57,271 nucleotides of DNA. Origin: Microvirga sp. Its GTDB lineage: Bacteria > Pseudomonadota > Alphaproteobacteria > Rhizobiales > Beijerinckiaceae. The stretch covers positions 207,126-264,396 of the forward strand of contig JAKOMT010000003.1 in NCBI GenBank assembly GCA_022241475.1, written 5' to 3'. The notes under the pieces were generated by a model. The model worked only from the letters and a program-made list of their open reading frames with translations, searched no databases and was not told where the DNA came from. The position numbers were made by a program, and so were the translations under genes. Shown here piece by piece: positions 1 through 9,163 of this stretch (position 1 is the stretch's first letter; each line of letters begins with the position of its first letter).

Positions 1-1299
1 TACGAGATGATGCTCTCGGAGAGCCAGGAGCGCATGCTCATGGTGCTCAAGCCCGGCATGGAGGAGGAGGCGCAGGCGATCTTCCGCAAGTGGGGGCTCG
101 ACTTCGCCATCATCGGCAAGACCACGGACACCTTGCGTTTCGTCATCAAGCACCAGGGCGAGGTCAAGGCCGACCTGCCGATCAAGGAGCTCGGCGACGA
201 GGCGCCTCTCTACGACCGCCCGCACACGCCGACGCCGCCGCGCCCCGTGATCGCGCCGGACAGCGTCGCCGCGCCATTGTCGAACGCCGACGCGCTCCTC
301 AAGCTGATCGGCTCTCCCGACCTCTGCTCGAAGCGCTGGGTCTGGGAGCAATACGACCACCTCATCCTGGGGAACACCGTGCAGACGCCGGGCGGCGACG
401 CTGCTATCGTGCGCGTGCTCGACGGGCCGAAGGGCCTCGCGCTGACGACCGACGTGACGCCCCGCTACTGCGAGGCCGATCCCTTCGAGGGCGGCAAGCA
501 GGCGGTGGCCGAGACCTGGCGCAACATCTGCGCGGTGGGCGGGCGCCCGCTCGCCATCACCGACAACCTCAATTTCGGCAATCCCGAGCGCCCGCACTTC
601 ATGGGCCAGCTCGTCGGCTGCATCCGCGGCATCGGCGCGGCCTGCGAGGCCCTCGACTACCCCGTCGTCTCCGGCAACGTCTCGCTCTACAACGAGACGA
701 ACGAAGTCGGCATCCTGCCCACCCCCTCGATCGGCGGCGTCGGCCTGCTCGACGATTGCACGCGCCACGCGAGCGTCGCCTTCAAGCGCGAGGGCGACGC
801 GATCCTGCTCGTGGGCGACACCCAGGGCTGGCTCGGAGCCTCGGTCTATCTCGCGCAGATCTGCGGCCGGGAGGAGGGCGCGCCCCCGCCCGTCGACCTC
901 GCGGCCGAGCGCCGCAACGGCGAATTCGTGCGCGGCCTGATCGAGCAGGGCCGCGTCGACACGGCGCACGACCTGTCCGACGGCGGCCTCTGCGTGGCGT
1001 TGGCGGAGATGGCGATGGCGGGCCGCATCGGCGCGACGGTCGCGGCTCTGCCGGACGGGACGCCCGCCCATGCGTTCCTCTTCGGCGAGGATCAGGGCCG
1101 CTACCTCATCGCCGTTCCCGCCGACTCGGCGCCCGCCATCCTCGACGCCGCCAGCGAGGCCGGCGTTCCGGTCTCGAAACTCGGCGAGACGGGTGGGGAC
1201 GCGTTGATTCTGCCGCGCGAGCGGGCCATATCTATCGATGCGCTCACCCGGGCGCACGAGGATTGGTTGCCCACCTACATGGCCGCCGAGCCGGCCTGA
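1..1299 (+). CDS. purL: Phosphoribosylformylglycinamidine synthase subunit PurL (C-terminal part)
   Basis: The reading frame is open from base 1 and starts inside the gene, so only the last 432 or so residues are present; bacterial small-type PurL is usually about 730-740 residues. PurL converts formylglycinamide ribonucleotide, ATP and glutamine-derived ammonia to FGAM in purine synthesis, with PurQ and PurS. The fragment covers the end of the first and all of the second AIR-synthase-like half. Visible are the [10 protein letters not shown] and [10 protein letters not shown] segments and a late AHDLSDGGL motif, all typical of FGAM synthetase. The ATG codons near base 7 are internal methionines, not starts. 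bolA follows after 15 bases, so the two may share a transcript. Confidence 0.95.
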   Translation, partial: YEMMLSESQERMLMVLKPGMEEEAQAIFRKWGLDFAIIGKTTDTLRFVIKHQGEVKADLPIKELGDEAPLYDRPHTPTPPRPVIAPDSVAAPLSNADALLKLIGSPDLCSKRWVWEQYDHLILGNTVQTPGGDAAIVRVLDGPKGLALTTDVTPRYCEADPFEGGKQAVAETWRNICAVGGRPLAITDNLNFGNPERPHFMGQLVGCIRGIGAACEALDYPVVSGNVSLYNETNEVGILPTPSIGGVGLLDDCTRHASVAFKREGDAILLVGDTQGWLGASVYLAQICGREEGAPPPVDLAAERRNGEFVRGLIEQGRVDTAHDLSDGGLCVALAEMAMAGRIGATVAALPDGTPAHAFLFGEDQGRYLIAVPADSAPAILDAASEAGVPVSKLGETGGDALILPRERAISIDALTRAHEDWLPTYMAAEPA

Positions 1300-1314
1300 G
1301 GAGAGACTGTCACG

Positions 1315-1548
1315 ATGCCCATGGACGCCCACGATATCGAACGGATGATCAAGGACGCGATTCCGGACGCGGCTGTCGAGATCCGCGATCTCGCCGGCGA
1401 CGGCGATCACTACGCCGCGACCGTCACCTCGCCCTCGTTCAGGGGCAAGAGCCGGGTCCAGCAGCATCAGATGGTGTATCAGGCGCTGCAGGGCCGCATG
1501 GGCGGCGTCTTGCACGCGCTCGCTCTCACCACGATCCCCGCAGAATGA
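1315..1548 (+). CDS. bolA: BolA family protein
   Basis: This is a 77-residue BolA/IbaG-type protein with the class II KH-like fold. It carries the [20 protein letters not shown] segment that marks the family's helix-turn region and a conserved HALAL histidine near the C-terminus. BolA proteins partner monothiol CGFS glutaredoxins in [2Fe-2S] cluster handling, and the next gene encodes exactly such a glutaredoxin, which supports that role here. A GAGGAGAGA-type ribosome site lies just upstream of the ATG, next to the purL stop. The length is normal for the short alphaproteobacterial form. Confidence 0.93.
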   Translation: MPMDAHDIERMIKDAIPDAAVEIRDLAGDGDHYAATVTSPSFRGKSRVQQHQMVYQALQGRMGGVLHALALTTIPAE

Positions 1549-1594
1549 CGGCCCGCGGTCCGGCGTCTTGACCGCCGGAGCACAGGAGAAAACC

Positions 1595-1930
1595 ATGGCG
1601 AACGCGCAAGAATTCATCGACAACGAAGTGAAGACCAACGACGTCGTGCTCTTCATGAAGGGCACGCCGCAATTCCCCATGTGCGGCTTCTCGGGTCAGG
1701 TCGTACAGATCCTGAACCACCTCGGCGTCGCCTATAAGGGCGTCAACGTGCTCGAGGACGAGGGCGTCCGCAACGGCATCAAGGAATACTCGAACTGGCC
1801 GACGATCCCCCAGCTCTACGTCAAGGGAGAGTTCGTCGGCGGTTGCGACATCACTCGCGAGATGTTCCAGGCCGGCGAGCTGCAGCAGCTCCTCACCGAA
1901 AAGGGCGTTTCGGTGAACCAGGGCGCGTGA
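1595..1930 (+). CDS. grxD: Monothiol glutaredoxin, Grx4/GrxD family
   Basis: A 111-residue CGFS-type glutaredoxin that carries and transfers [2Fe-2S] clusters with glutathione. The active site Cys30-Gly-Phe-Ser follows the MKGTPQFPM segment, and the [19 protein letters not shown] stretch supplies the cis-Pro and glutathione-binding face. The ATG at 1595 is chosen because an AGGAGAAAACC ribosome site precedes it and the protein then begins [12 protein letters not shown] as in homologues. An in-frame TTG at 1568 would add nine unconserved residues. The gene follows bolA, forming the common BolA-Grx4 pair for iron-sulfur trafficking. Confidence 0.95.
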   Translation: MANAQEFIDNEVKTNDVVLFMKGTPQFPMCGFSGQVVQILNHLGVAYKGVNVLEDEGVRNGIKEYSNWPTIPQLYVKGEFVGGCDITREMFQAGELQQLLTEKGVSVNQGA

Positions 1931-1949
1931 GCGTCCGTCGGCGCGCGCT

Positions 1950-2555
1950 ATGATCCGGCTCCCGCCGCACGGTCCCGGCCTGCGGATCGGCCTGTTCGGC
2001 GGGTCGTTCGACCCGCCGCACGAGGGCCATCTGCTCGTCGCGCGGCTGGCGATGAGACGCCTGAAGCTCGATCGGCTGTGGTGGCTGGTCACCCCGGGCA
2101 ATCCGCTCAAGGACCACAGCCGCCTCGCGCCCCTGCCGCGGAGACTCGCGGCCGCCCGCGCGCTCGCGCGTCATCCGCGCATCGTCGTGACCGATCTCGA
2201 AGCGAAGGCCGGGCTCGCCTACACGCTCGACACGCTGCGCTTCCTGAAAGCGCGCTGTCCCGGCGTTCGGTTCGTCTGGATCATGGGGGGCGACGGGCTC
2301 GCAAACCTGCATCGCTGGCGCGGCTGGCGCGAGATTACGGCGCTCGCGCCCTTCGCCGTGATCGATCGGCCGGGGGCGACCTTGCGCGCCAAGGCCTCTC
2401 CCGCGGCGCGCGCGCTGGCGGCGCGACGCCTTCCGGAATCGCGCGCGTCGCGGCTGGCGCTGGCCCCGCCGCCGGCGTGGGTGTATCTCCACGGTCCGCG
2501 TTCCAGCCTGTCGTCGACCGAAATCCGTAGGCGCGAAGGCCGGCGGAGCGATTGA
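1950..2555 (+). CDS. nadD: Nicotinate-nucleotide adenylyltransferase
   Basis: NadD adenylates nicotinate mononucleotide to deamido-NAD in NAD synthesis. The 201-residue protein has the nucleotidyltransferase motif GGSFDPPHEGH at residues 17-27 and the C-terminal SSTEIRRR segment equivalent to the ISSTxIR ATP-binding motif. Other conserved pieces are WWLVTPGNPLK and FVWIMGGDGLANLHRW. It opens the nadD-rsfS-rlmH-envC-ctpA order common in Rhizobiales; in many relatives proA lies upstream, while here grxD does. No strong ribosome site precedes the ATG. Confidence 0.95.
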   Translation: MIRLPPHGPGLRIGLFGGSFDPPHEGHLLVARLAMRRLKLDRLWWLVTPGNPLKDHSRLAPLPRRLAAARALARHPRIVVTDLEAKAGLAYTLDTLRFLKARCPGVRFVWIMGGDGLANLHRWRGWREITALAPFAVIDRPGATLRAKASPAARALAARRLPESRASRLALAPPPAWVYLHGPRSSLSSTEIRRREGRRSD

Positions 2556-2626
2556 AATCCGGCGCGAAGGCGCGCATCTATGGAAAATGGGCGACGATTT
2601 CACGTAGCCCCTTTCGAAGTGAGGAC

Positions 2627-3046
2627 ATGGCGCTGAATTCGGTATCCCAGCATGACGCGCCCGCGTCGCAGCATCCTTCCCCGGCAGGAGCCGAAGGCTC
2701 GGGGAAGGGCGATCTCCTGTCCCTGGTCCGCGCCTCTCTGGAGGACATGAAGGCCGAGGACGTGGTCGAAATCGATCTCGCCGGAAAGACGTCGATCGCG
2801 GACGCCATGGTGGTGGCCACGGGGCGGTCCGACCGGCATGTCGGAGCCATCGCCGATCGCCTGGTCAAGGAGCTCAAGGAAAGCGGCTTCGGCGCCCCGC
2901 GCGTCGAGGGCGTTCCCGCCTGCGACTGGGTTTTGATCGACGCCGGCGACGTGATCGCCCACATCTTCCGCCCCGAGGTCCGCAGCTTCTACAATCTCGA
3001 GAAGATGTGGGGCTCCGACAGGCCGGCCGAGCCCGCGAAGGGCTGA
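2627..3046 (+). CDS. rsfS: Ribosomal silencing factor RsfS
   Basis: RsfS binds ribosomal protein uL14 (L14) and blocks subunit joining when nutrients are limited. From the ATG at 2627 the product is 139 residues. The RsfS core starts around residue 30 (LLSLVRASLEDMKAEDV) and includes MVVATGRSDRHVGAIADRL and DWVLIDAGDVIAHIFRPEVR. The ATG at 2627 has a GAAGTGAGG ribosome site. A TTG overlapping the nadD stop at 2552 would add 25 unrelated residues and is less likely. The first 28 residues, rich in Ser/Pro/Ala, are a poorly conserved tail. Confidence 0.93.
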   Translation: MALNSVSQHDAPASQHPSPAGAEGSGKGDLLSLVRASLEDMKAEDVVEIDLAGKTSIADAMVVATGRSDRHVGAIADRLVKELKESGFGAPRVEGVPACDWVLIDAGDVIAHIFRPEVRSFYNLEKMWGSDRPAEPAKG

Positions 3047-3081
3047 GGGCCGCTGCGGGGACCGAGCGAAAGGCCGGCGCG

Positions 3082-3576
3082 GTGAAACTGTCGCTGATCG
3101 CCGTCGGGCGGCTCAAGGCCGGCCCGGAACGGGAACTCGTCGAGCGCTATCGCGAGCGCGTCGCGGCTTCGGGCCGGGCGCTCGGCCTCGCCGGGCTCGA
3201 CGTTGCCGAAATCGTCGAATCGCGCGCCCGTCGCGAGGAGGACCGGCGCGCCGAGGAGGGCCAGGCCATCATCGCTCGCGCCGGCGAGACTCCGCTCGTT
3301 CTGCTCGACGAGCGCGGCGAGCGCCCGACGAGCGACGGCTTCGCCCGCATGATCGCCGAAGCCCGCGATGCGGGGCTGCCCGGCCTCGCCTTCGTCATCG
3401 GCGGGCCGGACGGGCTCGACCAGTCCCTGCGCGGGCGGGCGAGGGCGGTCCTGTCCTTCGGCTCGCTCACCATGCCGCACCAGATCGTGCGCGCGCTCGT
3501 CGCGGAGCAGATTTACCGCGCGTTAACCATCATGAGCGGACATCCTTATCATCGGGCGGGTCAGATCGGAGCGTGA
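3082..3576 (+). CDS. rlmH: 23S rRNA (pseudouridine1915-N3)-methyltransferase RlmH
   Basis: RlmH is a SPOUT-fold methyltransferase that modifies pseudouridine 1915 in helix 69 of 23S rRNA. The 164-residue product has the knot signatures FVIGGPDGL and SFGSLTMPHQIVR, plus the C-terminal MSGHPYHR tail that enters the active site. The GTG at 3082 gives the canonical MKLSLIAVGRLK start; upstream in-frame starts would extend into the rsfS end without similarity. It ends in a GTGA overlap with the next gene, suggesting translational coupling. Confidence 0.95.
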   Translation: MKLSLIAVGRLKAGPERELVERYRERVAASGRALGLAGLDVAEIVESRARREEDRRAEEGQAIIARAGETPLVLLDERGERPTSDGFARMIAEARDAGLPGLAFVIGGPDGLDQSLRGRARAVLSFGSLTMPHQIVRALVAEQIYRALTIMSGHPYHRAGQIGA

Positions 3577-4961
3577 GGGGCCGAAACGTGCGCAGGCGAG
3601 CGGCCATCGGCGACGGGACAGCGACGGCCAAGCGCGCCGCGGCCGCCGCGTTCGGCTTCTTCGTCGCGCTGGCGCTCTCCTCGCCTCTGCTCGCGCAGAA
3701 CGCGGCGCCGGACGCGCCGCAGGCGCAGCCCGCCGAAGCCTCCGAGGAAGAACTCGCCCGTCGCGCGCTCGAACTGCAGGAGCTTCAGCAGGCGCTCGAC
3801 GCCGCCGCGCAGGCGCAGCGCACGCTCGACGAGGAGATCGCCCGGATCGTCGAGGACCGCGCCACCCTGAACGAGGCGCTGATCGACACGAGCGCGCGTA
3901 TCCGGGAGAACGAGGACCGATCCGCCGATCTGGAGAGCCGGCTCGAAACCCTGATCGCGGCCGAGGCGGCCATCAGGCGCTCGCTCGATTCGCGCCGCGG
4001 CGTGATCGTCGAGGTTCTCGCCGCCCTCCAGCGCATGGGGCGGCGTCCCCCGCCGGCCGTGCTCGTCCAGCCCGAAGACATTCTGGCCGCCGTCCGCACC
4101 TCGATGCTGCTCGGGGCCGTGGTGCCCGAACTGCGCGCCGAGACGCAGGCGCTCGCCGACGATCTCGCGGAACTCGTGCGCCTGCGGACGGCGATCGCGG
4201 ATGACCGAATCGCGCTCGCCGAGGAGCTTGCGGCCCTCGACCGCGAGCGGATTCGGGTGGCCGCGCTGATCGACGCGCGGCAGGAGAGCCTGCGCGTCGC
4301 CAGCGCCGGAGTCGCCGACGAGAGCGCGCGGGTGGCCGAACTCGCCGCCCGGGCCGGCGATCTCAAAGAATTGATCGACGGCATGGAGCAGCAGATCGCC
4401 GCATCGCGGACCGCCGCGCTGGCCGCGCGGGAGGCCGGCGAGCGACTGGCGGCGGAGACGCGACGGCAATTCGCCGCAGCCGCCGCGCTCGATCCGGCGC
4501 GGCTCGCCCCGCAGATTCCCTTCGCTGAAGCCCGTGGAATGCTGACCACGCCTGTCGGAGGCCAGGTTTTGCGGGCTTTCGGGGCGCCCGACGATTTCGG
4601 CGGGGCGATGCGGGGGGTCTCGTTCGAATCCCGCTCGGGCGAGATCGTCACGGCTCCCGCGGACGGCTGGGTGGCCTATGCCGGCCCGTTTCGCTCATTC
4701 GAGCGACTCTTGATAATCAACGTCGGCGACGACTACTATATCCTCATGGCCGGGATGGAGGCTATCAATGTGGAGGTCGGGCAATTCGTGCTGGCGGGAG
4801 AGCCGGTGGCGACGATGGGCCCCTCCTGGACCCCCTCGCCGGCGACCGGCGTCATCGACGCGGATGGACCCGTGCTCTATGTAGAGTTCCGCAAGGACGG
4901 AGGATCGATCGATCCCTCGTCGTGGTGGCAGGCGAGGCTAAGCGAAAAGGTTCGCGGATAA
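3573..4961 (+). CDS. envC: Murein hydrolase activator EnvC-like protein (degenerate LytM/M23)
   Basis: A 462-residue periplasmic protein. A basic N-terminus and hydrophobic stretch ending LALSSPLLAQ act as the signal peptide. A long Ala/Glu/Arg-rich coiled coil spans about residues 50-290, and a LytM domain fills the last 130 or so residues. The zinc-binding residues of active M23 peptidases are absent: the HxGxD position reads RGVSFES, the Y-x-H strand reads YILMAGM, and the final H-x-H reads LYVEF. This matches EnvC-type proteins, which activate amidases rather than cut peptidoglycan. The start is ambiguous between GTG 3573, overlapping the rlmH stop, and GTG 3588. The stop overlaps the ctpA ATG. 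Confidence 0.88.
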   Translation: MRGRNVRRRAAIGDGTATAKRAAAAAFGFFVALALSSPLLAQNAAPDAPQAQPAEASEEELARRALELQELQQALDAAAQAQRTLDEEIARIVEDRATLNEALIDTSARIRENEDRSADLESRLETLIAAEAAIRRSLDSRRGVIVEVLAALQRMGRRPPPAVLVQPEDILAAVRTSMLLGAVVPELRAETQALADDLAELVRLRTAIADDRIALAEELAALDRERIRVAALIDARQESLRVASAGVADESARVAELAARAGDLKELIDGMEQQIAASRTAALAAREAGERLAAETRRQFAAAAALDPARLAPQIPFAEARGMLTTPVGGQVLRAFGAPDDFGGAMRGVSFESRSGEIVTAPADGWVAYAGPFRSFERLLIINVGDDYYILMAGMEAINVEVGQFVLAGEPVATMGPSWTPSPATGVIDADGPVLYVEFRKDGGSIDPSSWWQARLSEKVRG

Positions 4962-6295
4962 TGCGCAAGGTTCCTATGTTGATGATCGGCATGCTGGTCG
5001 GCGCGAGCGCCGCCACGCTGGTCTCCCAGACGCAGCTCCTCTCGGGCACGAGCGCAGTCGCGGCCTCCGCCGAAACCTATCGGCAACTCAGCCTCTTCGG
5101 AGACATCTTCGAGAAGGTCCGCACGAGCTATGTCGAGCAGCCCGAAGAGGCCAAGCTCGTCGAGGCCGCGGTCAACGGGATGTTGACGTCCCTCGATCCG
5201 CATTCGAGCTACATGGACCCCAAGAGCTTCCGCGACATGCAGGTGCAGACGCGCGGCGAGTTCGGCGGCCTCGGCATCGAGGTCACGATGGAGGATGGGC
5301 TCGTCAAGGTCGTCACCCCGATCGACGAGACGCCCGCCGCCAAGGCCGGAGTCATGCCGAACGATCTCATCACCCACATCAACGGCGAGCAGGTCCAGGG
5401 CATGACCCTGAACCAGGCGGTCGACATGATGCGCGGACCGGTTAATTCAGAGGTCCAGCTGCGCATCCGTCGCGGCGCCTCCGCCGAGCCGGTCGAGGTG
5501 ACCATCGTGCGCGACGTGATCCGCGTCCGCGCCGTGCGCTCGCGCGTCGAGGACGACATCGCCTATCTGCGCCTCACGACCTTCAACGAGCAGACCTATT
5601 CGAACCTGCGCAGCTCGATCGAGCAGTTGAAGACCGAGATCGGCGCCGACCGCCTCAAGGGCTACGTCATCGACCTGCGCAACAACCCGGGCGGCCTTCT
5701 CGAACAGGCGATCATGGTGTCCGACGCGTTCCTCGACCGTGGCGAGATCGTCTCGACCCGCGGCCGCGAGGCGCGCGAGACGCAGCGTTACTCGGCCAAA
5801 TCCGGCGATCTGACCGACGGCAAGCCGATCGTCGTGCTCGTCAACGGCGGGTCGGCCTCGGCCTCCGAGATCGTCGCGGGAGCGCTGCAGGACCACGAGC
5901 GCGCGACGATCCTCGGCACGCGCTCGTTCGGCAAGGGCTCCGTGCAGACGATCATCCCGCTCGGCGGCAACGGCGCGCTCCGCCTGACGACCGCCCGCTA
6001 CTACACGCCGTCGGGCACCTCGATCCAGGCCAAGGGCATCGATCCGGACCGGGTCGTGCAGCAGCGCGTGCCCGAGGATCTCGCCGGCCGTGACGAGACC
6101 CAAGGCGAAGCCGGTCTTCGCGGGCACCTGGCGGGCGACGACGAGGAGGCGAGCGGCTCATCGGCTTACGTTCCGACCGATCCGACGGAAGATCTGCAAC
6201 TGATCGCCGCGCTCAAGCTGCTCCGCGGCGAGCCGATCGACGTCGCCAACCCGGCCGAATCCGGATCCGACGCGACGCAGCCCGTTCCGAACTAA
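4961..6295 (+). CDS. ctpA: Carboxyl-terminal processing protease (S41 family)
   Basis: A 444-residue exported serine protease that trims C-termini of envelope proteins. Order: signal or anchor segment (residues 1-25), a PDZ domain at about 90-170 (GGLGIEVTMEDG, INGEQVQGM), then the S41 catalytic domain. In GGSASASE the nucleophile by alignment with E. coli Prc is Ser300, and the general base is Lys325 in SFGKGS, 25 residues later as in the family. The C-terminal 60 residues are acidic and weakly conserved. The ATG overlaps the envC stop as TAATG. In other Rhizobiales the same envC-ctpA pair suggests a joint role in cell-wall turnover. Confidence 0.95.
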   Translation: MRKVPMLMIGMLVGASAATLVSQTQLLSGTSAVAASAETYRQLSLFGDIFEKVRTSYVEQPEEAKLVEAAVNGMLTSLDPHSSYMDPKSFRDMQVQTRGEFGGLGIEVTMEDGLVKVVTPIDETPAAKAGVMPNDLITHINGEQVQGMTLNQAVDMMRGPVNSEVQLRIRRGASAEPVEVTIVRDVIRVRAVRSRVEDDIAYLRLTTFNEQTYSNLRSSIEQLKTEIGADRLKGYVIDLRNNPGGLLEQAIMVSDAFLDRGEIVSTRGREARETQRYSAKSGDLTDGKPIVVLVNGGSASASEIVAGALQDHERATILGTRSFGKGSVQTIIPLGGNGALRLTTARYYTPSGTSIQAKGIDPDRVVQQRVPEDLAGRDETQGEAGLRGHLAGDDEEASGSSAYVPTDPTEDLQLIAALKLLRGEPIDVANPAESGSDATQPVPN

Positions 6296-6339
6296 TCGCA
6301 GCGGGCGAGCAAGCCTGGGCGTCCAGGCGCAAACCGACG

Positions 6340-6458
6340 CCCTCCCCACGGGGAGGGCGGGATGCGGCGGATAGCGCCATCATTTCCGAACGAGCCGCCC
6401 GCCAAGCTTCGCGCTGATCGCGCGAAGCACTCACCCTAGCCCTCCCCAGAGGCGAGGG
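6340..6458. repeat. REP/BIME-like paired palindrome, copy A
   Basis: Two C/G-rich hairpins lie between the convergent ctpA and yebC genes. The first is CCCTCCCC-ac-GGGGAGGG (6340-6357) followed by a tail including a GATAGCGCCATC block at 6370-6381. The second is CCCTCCCC-aga-GGCGAGGG (6440-6458), preceded by an inverted tail (CGCGCGAAGCAC, TCACCCTAG). The tails face each other. Related pairs occur at 21828-21963 and 42020-42143. The arrangement resembles bacterial REP/BIME elements; it might also serve as a bidirectional transcription end. The rest of the 230-base intergenic region shows nothing else. Confidence 0.75.
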
Positions 6459-6525
6459 AATTCCGGCTTGGTTGAAGCGCGAATCAGCTCCCGCCCGGCG
6501 CGCTGGGCGGATGGCGTCGGCGATC

Positions 6526-7272
6526 TCAGCCCGAGAGCTTCTCCAGCATCGCTTCGGACAATTCGAAATTGGCGTAGACGTTCTGGATGTCGTCGTGATC
6601 CTCGAGCGACTCGAGGAGCCGCATCAACTTCTCGCCCGCCTCCTCGTCCACCGCCACCGTGGTCTGCGGCTTCCAGACGAGCGCGGATTTGCGCGCCTCG
6701 CCGAACGTCGCCTCCAGCGCCTTCGTCACCTCGTTGAGCGCGCTCTGCTCGCAATACACCTCGTGGCCGCTCTCGCCGGACGCCACGTCGTCTGCGCCGG
6801 CCTCGATCGCGGCTTCGAGCATCGCGTCCGCGTCGGCCTTGTCGGCGTCGTATTCGACCACGCCGACACGGTCGAACATGAACGACACGGCGCCGGTCTC
6901 GGCGAGGCTGCCGCCGGATTTCGTGAAGTAGGAGCGCACGTCGGAGGCCGTGCGGTTGCGGTTGTCGGTCATCGCCTCGACGATGACGGCGATGCCGCCG
7001 GGGCCGTAGCCCTCGTAGCGGATCTCCTCGTAATTATCCGCGTCGCCGCCCTGGGACTTCTTGATCGCGCGTTCGATGTTGTCCTTGGGCATGTTCTCCG
7101 CGCGGGCCGCGAGCACGGCGGCGCGCAGGCGCGGGTTCATGGCGGGGTCGGGCATGCCCATCTTGGCCGCCACGGTGATTTCCTTGGCGAGCTTGGAGAA
7201 CAGCTTGGAGCGCTGCGCGTCGGCGCGGCCCTTCCGGTGCATGATGTTCTTGAACTGTGAATGTCCGGCCAT
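6526..7272 (-). CDS. yebC: YebC/PmpR family protein (TACO1-like)
   Basis: A 248-residue YebC/TACO1 family member. The N-terminus [20 protein letters not shown] is the hallmark of the family, followed by [17 protein letters not shown] and [11 protein letters not shown]. Family members were described as transcriptional regulators (PmpR) and more recently as ribosome-associated factors that help translate proline-rich stretches. ruvC, a frequent neighbour in other genomes, is not next to it here. Length is typical. Confidence 0.95.
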   Translation of the reverse strand: MAGHSQFKNIMHRKGRADAQRSKLFSKLAKEITVAAKMGMPDPAMNPRLRAAVLAARAENMPKDNIERAIKKSQGGDADNYEEIRYEGYGPGGIAVIVEAMTDNRNRTASDVRSYFTKSGGSLAETGAVSFMFDRVGVVEYDADKADADAMLEAAIEAGADDVASGESGHEVYCEQSALNEVTKALEATFGEARKSALVWKPQTTVAVDEEAGEKLMRLLESLEDHDDIQNVYANFELSEAMLEKLSG

Positions 7273-7377
7273 GGGGCTCCGCTCGCTCTGTTGCGGCGCG
7301 CCTGCCCGGGCGCCGCCCGTATTCCCGATTGTTCGCAGGCTTATAGGCGCGCGGCCGGGTTTTTGCCAAGCCCTGCG

Positions 7378-8298
7378 TCAGTCAGCGGGCTCTCCCGGGC
7401 GCGCCGCGGCGCCGGCGCCGAATTCGCGACCGCCGAGCGCGTCGGCGAGGCGCGCCTTCGCCGAGCCGGGACGCAGGGGCTTCTGCTGGCTCTCGTGCGG
7501 CGCCCAGCCGGAGAGCCAGACGATCTCGAAGTTCGCGCGCAGGCGACCGTCCGCGTCGGCGAATCGCTCCGCGTAGATCGCCGCCGCGCGCATCAGCGTC
7601 GCGCGCCGCAGCGGCGTCCTTCGACGCGCGACGAGGGCGTTCGTCAGCCCCATGGCCCGCAGATCGCGCATCAATGCGAACGGGTCGCCGTAGCGCACCG
7701 TCACCGGCTCGACGTCCGTCACCGGCAGCGCGAAGCCGGCGCGCTGCAGCAGGCCGCCCAGATCGCGCACGTCGGCGAAGGGCGCCACGCGCGGGCTGGC
7801 GCCGCCCTCGATCTCCGCTTCCGCGGCCGTGAACGCCTGGCGCAGTTCGGTCAGGCTCGCTCCACCGAGAAGGCAGCCGATGAAGAGGCCGTCCGGCTTC
7901 AAGGCGCGGCGGATCTGGACGAGGGCGCCGGGCAGGTCGTTGACGGCGTGCAGCGAGAGAATCGAGGTGGCGAGATCGAAGCGCTCTTTCGCGAAGGGCA
8001 GCGCCTCCTCGTCCGCGACGACGGCGCCGGCCTCGCCCGACGACATTCCCGCGAAGGCGGCGCGGAAGACGGTTCCCGCCCGCCCGCTCTCGCGCAGGAA
8101 GGCGGCGGCTTGCGGTCCGGGCGTGCCGATATCGAGCGCGACGTCGAATTCGCGCGCCACCGGGGCGAGCCGCAGCGCGAGATCCGCCACCGCGTGCTCG
8201 ACGAGGAACGGCGCGAAGCCCTGCGCATGCGCTCGCGCCAGCCGGCGCCGCACGAGCGCGCGGTCGAAGACGGTTCGATCGTCGGGCGATGCGGTCAT
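7378..8298 (-). CDS. SAM-dependent methyltransferase-like protein (NDUFAF5/BioC-like)
   Basis: A 306-residue protein with a class I methyltransferase fold. Residues around 45-60 hold motif I as LDIGTPGPQ, lacking the usual GxGxG. The acidic LPFAKERFDLATSILSLHAVNDLPGAL segment and ALKPDGLFIGCLLG correspond to motifs II-III. The opening VFDRALVRRRLARA resembles alphaproteobacterial NDUFAF5-type proteins; the human homologue hydroxylates a complex I arginine. The substrate here cannot be read from sequence. Neighbours in the same orientation, YebC and an SDR enzyme, give no clear pathway. Confidence 0.8.
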   Translation of the reverse strand: MTASPDDRTVFDRALVRRRLARAHAQGFAPFLVEHAVADLALRLAPVAREFDVALDIGTPGPQAAAFLRESGRAGTVFRAAFAGMSSGEAGAVVADEEALPFAKERFDLATSILSLHAVNDLPGALVQIRRALKPDGLFIGCLLGGASLTELRQAFTAAEAEIEGGASPRVAPFADVRDLGGLLQRAGFALPVTDVEPVTVRYGDPFALMRDLRAMGLTNALVARRRTPLRRATLMRAAAIYAERFADADGRLRANFEIVWLSGWAPHESQQKPLRPGSAKARLADALGGREFGAGAAARPGEPAD

Positions 8299-8335
8299 GC
8301 TTCCCTATCGCGCGAAACGCGGCCCGCGTGAAGCC

Positions 8336-9085
8336 TCAGCCCCGGGCGACGAAGGGCATTTTCGTCGCCATCAGCGTCATCGTGAAGACGTTGGCCTCGA
8401 GCGGCAGGCTGGCCATATAGGCGACCGCCCGTCCCGCCTGCTCGACATCCATCAGCGGTTCGGAGCGCGTCGATCCGTCGGCCTGGAGCACGCCCTCGGC
8501 CATTCGCCGCGCGAGGTCCGTTTCGGCGTTGCCGATATCGAGCTGGCCGACGGCGATGTCGTATTTGCGGCCGTCGAGGGAGAGCGTCTTGGTGATGCCC
8601 GAGACGGCGTGCTTGGTGGCCGTGTAGGCGATCGAGTTGGGACGTGGGGCGTGGGCCGAGATCGAGCCGTTGTTGATGATCCGGCCTCCGCGCGGCGTCT
8701 GCGCCTTCATGATGCGGAAGGCCTGGGCGGAGCACAGGAACGTGCCGGTGAGATTGGCGTCCACCACCGCCTTCCAGGTCTCGAAGGGCAATTTGTCGAC
8801 GTCCACCGCCGGCGTGCCGAGCCCGGCGTTGTTGAAGAGCAGGTCGAGCCGGCCGAATCGCGCTTCGTGCGCGGCGAAGAGCGCTTCGACGGAGGCCGGA
8901 TCGCCGACGTCGGCCGAGACCGCGAGCGTCTCGCCTCCCAGCGCGCGGATCGCGGCCGCCGTCTCTTCGAGCGGCTGGGGTCTGCGTCCGGCGAGCGTGA
9001 CGCTCCAGCCGTCCTTGGCCAGCGCGAGCGCCGCAGACTGACCGATCCCCGTGCCTGCTCCCGTTACGAGCGCGATCTTCGTCAT
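8336..9085 (-). CDS. SDR family NAD(P)-dependent oxidoreductase
   Basis: A 249-residue classical short-chain dehydrogenase. The cofactor motif TGAGTGIG is at residues 8-15, the structural NNAG motif follows FGRLDLLF, and the catalytic pair lies in YTATK with serine in NNGSISAH. Arginines at the end of strand 2 (LAGRRPQ) suggest NADP preference. The substrate is unknown; the sequence is closest in feel to the broad YdfG-like group acting on hydroxyacids or small alcohols. It precedes the methyltransferase gene by about 40 bases on the minus strand, so they could be co-transcribed. Confidence 0.88.
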   Translation of the reverse strand: MTKIALVTGAGTGIGQSAALALAKDGWSVTLAGRRPQPLEETAAAIRALGGETLAVSADVGDPASVEALFAAHEARFGRLDLLFNNAGLGTPAVDVDKLPFETWKAVVDANLTGTFLCSAQAFRIMKAQTPRGGRIINNGSISAHAPRPNSIAYTATKHAVSGITKTLSLDGRKYDIAVGQLDIGNAETDLARRMAEGVLQADGSTRSEPLMDVEQAGRAVAYMASLPLEANVFTMTLMATKMPFVARG

Positions 9086-9163
9086 TCTCGTCTCCCTCGT
9101 TGTGATGTCGTTCTTGTCTTTCTTGTCGTTCGTGTCCGCCCGTACGGGCCCGATCTCACGGCG

